DNA from: an uncultured Ruminococcus sp.
GTDB taxonomy: Bacteria; Bacillota; Clostridia; Oscillospirales; Ruminococcaceae
Direction of reading: 5' to 3'
Assembly (NCBI GenBank): GCA_900551505.1
Contig: URWK01000065.1
Span: 1-7,213, forward strand
DNA length: 7,213 nucleotides
Below are positions 5,924 through 7,213 of the stretch, piece after piece. Numbering within the stretch: the first letter of the stretch is position 1; every line of letters starts with the position of its first letter. The translations under genes and the position numbers were made by a program. The notes below the pieces were generated by a model, which saw nothing but the letters and a program-made list of their open reading frames with translations, made no database searches and was not told where the DNA came from.

Positions 5924-7213
5924 ATGGAAACAAATGAGCTGTTCGGCACGGAGAAAATAAGCAAAATCCTGCTGAAAATCGCACCGCCTGTTATGCTTGC
6001 ACAACTTATTCAGGCACTGTATAATATTGTTGACAGTCTTTTTGTAGGGAAGTACAACCAGTCAGGACTTACGGCACTTTCAATAATATATCCGTTGCAA
6101 TTGCTTATGATAGCTTTTGCAGTCGGAACAGGTGTAGGAATTAATACCGTAATGGCACATAACCATGGGGTAGGTAAGCACAAAAGAGCTGATGAAGTAG
6201 CAGGTGTGGGAACACCTCTGGCATTGATTATGTGGTTCTTGTTTGCGGTAATCTGTTATTTCCTTATGCCTGCATACGCGAGAATGTCAACAAATTCCAA
6301 AGAAGTTATCAGGGAAGTTATCATTTATGGTCGTATAGTTTGTGTATTCAGTATAGGACTTTTTGCCGAAAGCGTCTGGACAAAGGTTCTTCAGGCAAAC
6401 GGGGATATGAAAACCCCGATGTATGCACAGATTGCCGGAGCGATTACAAATATTGTACTTGACCCGATTTTGATTTTTGGGTATTTTGGATTTCCGGAGA
6501 TGGGAATTGCGGGAGCAGGTATTGCAACAGTTATCGGACAAATTGTGGCAGCTTTGATTGTCATGAAAAAAGGGTTCAGAAAAATTCCTGCTTTAAGGAA
6601 ATTTCCTGCTCACATAAAGAAAATTTATCAGATGGGTATACCTAATATTCTTATGCAGTCGGCATATACATTTTACATATTCGGGTTGAATCTGATTTTA
6701 TCTACATTTTCAGACCATGCGGTAACTGCTCTTGGACTTTACTATAAGTGGCAAACTTTTTTCTTTATTCCGCTCGGAGCATTGCAGACCTGTATTGTGC
6801 CGGTCATAAGCTTCAACTATGCAGGCAAAAATATAGAGCGTTGCAGAAAGATTCTTTCAACTTCTGTAATTTCCGGAATGGCACTCATGTTTATAGGAAC
6901 AGTATGCTTTGAATTCATACCGTCACAGATGTTAAGTGTATTTACATCTGAGCAGGAAGTTATTGAAATTGGAACAAATGCATTTCATTTTATAGGGGTA
7001 GGCTTTATTCCTATGGTTACATCGCTGATTTTTCCGGTATTCTTTCAAGCTGTCGGTTATTCTGTAAAGAGTTCATTCCTTACAATAGTCCGTACAGTAA
7101 TATTGTTTGTTCCGTTGGGATTCTTGTTTTCAAGATTCGGACTTCAATGGTTCTGGCTTACTTTTCCTGTTACAGAGACACTTACCTCAATTGTCGGAGC
7201 AGTTTTTTACAGA
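5924..7213 (+). CDS. MATE-family multidrug/cation antiporter, 3' end cut by the window
   Basis: This is an inner-membrane exporter of the MATE family (NorM/MepA-like), which expels drugs or metabolites in exchange for sodium or protons. The 430 readable codons contain no stop; the family usually has 440-460 residues, so only the last helix or tail is missing. The N-terminal half has APPVMLAQLIQALYNIVDSL (20-39), GTGVGINTVMAH (68-79) and the family hallmark QANGDMKTPMY (157-167). This is followed by AITNIVLDPILIFG (173-186) and GIAGAGIATVIGQ (194-206). A charged loop near 214-235 separates it from the second six-helix half, with QTCIVPVISFNYAGKN (288-303) and the FQAVG segment (374-378). The ribosome binding site AGGGGGG (5912-5918) stands five bases before the ATG. 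The substrate cannot be predicted. It is divergent from gatC and preceded by a consensus promoter with a possible operator. Confidence 0.93.
   Translation, partial: METNELFGTEKISKILLKIAPPVMLAQLIQALYNIVDSLFVGKYNQSGLTALSIIYPLQLLMIAFAVGTGVGINTVMAHNHGVGKHKRADEVAGVGTPLALIMWFLFAVICYFLMPAYARMSTNSKEVIREVIIYGRIVCVFSIGLFAESVWTKVLQANGDMKTPMYAQIAGAITNIVLDPILIFGYFGFPEMGIAGAGIATVIGQIVAALIVMKKGFRKIPALRKFPAHIKKIYQMGIPNILMQSAYTFYIFGLNLILSTFSDHAVTALGLYYKWQTFFFIPLGALQTCIVPVISFNYAGKNIERCRKILSTSVISGMALMFIGTVCFEFIPSQMLSVFTSEQEVIEIGTNAFHFIGVGFIPMVTSLIFPVFFQAVGYSVKSSFLTIVRTVILFVPLGFLFSRFGLQWFWLTFPVTETLTSIVGAVFYR

Noticed and set aside
5783..6004. 73-residue minus-strand open frame across the MATE start
   Set aside because: It runs antisense through the MATE promoter, ribosome binding site and first codons, resembles no family, and is an AT-rich chance frame.
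1..7213. Mobile elements, CRISPR arrays, tRNA or rRNA genes, phage or defence genes
   Set aside because: No direct-repeat arrays, transposase-like frames, terminal inverted repeats or recognisable RNA genes were found on either strand, and gaps between genes are all under 300 bases.

Overview
The window looks like a low-GC Gram-positive chromosome segment of the class Clostridia, plausibly a Ruminococcus-like or related gut anaerobe. The clues are an AT-rich base composition, AGGAGG-type ribosome binding sites, a gatCAB operon for tRNA-dependent amidation, an RsbT-like ATPase of a type I associate with clostridia, and consensus sigma-A promoters. The assignment is inferred from recognised protein families; no database was searched.

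Layout. Everything left of about 5700 is read on the minus strand, and one gene right of 5920 is read on the plus strand. In the direction of transcription from right to left: gatC (5377-5646), gatA (3889-5355, TTG start), gatB (2417-3856), a Nudix hydrolase (1883-2395), then a strong intrinsic terminator whose U-tract touches the ribosome binding site of a 61-residue acidic protein (1637-1822). After a 114-bp gap with its own promoter comes a second unit: an RsbT/SpoIIAB-like ATP-binding protein (1091-1522) that shares one base with sbcD (leftmost 1091 bases, cut by the window edge). The divergent gene on the right is a MATE-family exporter (5924 to the edge, incomplete). The 277-bp divergent region holds an extended -10 promoter for gatC and a perfect-consensus promoter for the MATE gene. 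The MATE promoter has a 15-bp inverted repeat lying in its spacer.

How the genes work together. GatC, GatA and GatB form the amidotransferase that converts Glu-tRNA(Gln) and/or Asp-tRNA(Asn) to the correctly charged tRNA. The Nudix enzyme and the small protein follow on the same strand, but nothing in their sequences ties them to tRNA charging. The ATP-binding regulator and sbcD are translationally coupled, which is the least expected arrangement here. The MATE transporter stands alone. I see no mobile element, CRISPR array, RNA gene, phage gene or obviously new system; the window is mostly ordinary core genome with a few regulatory details worth checking.
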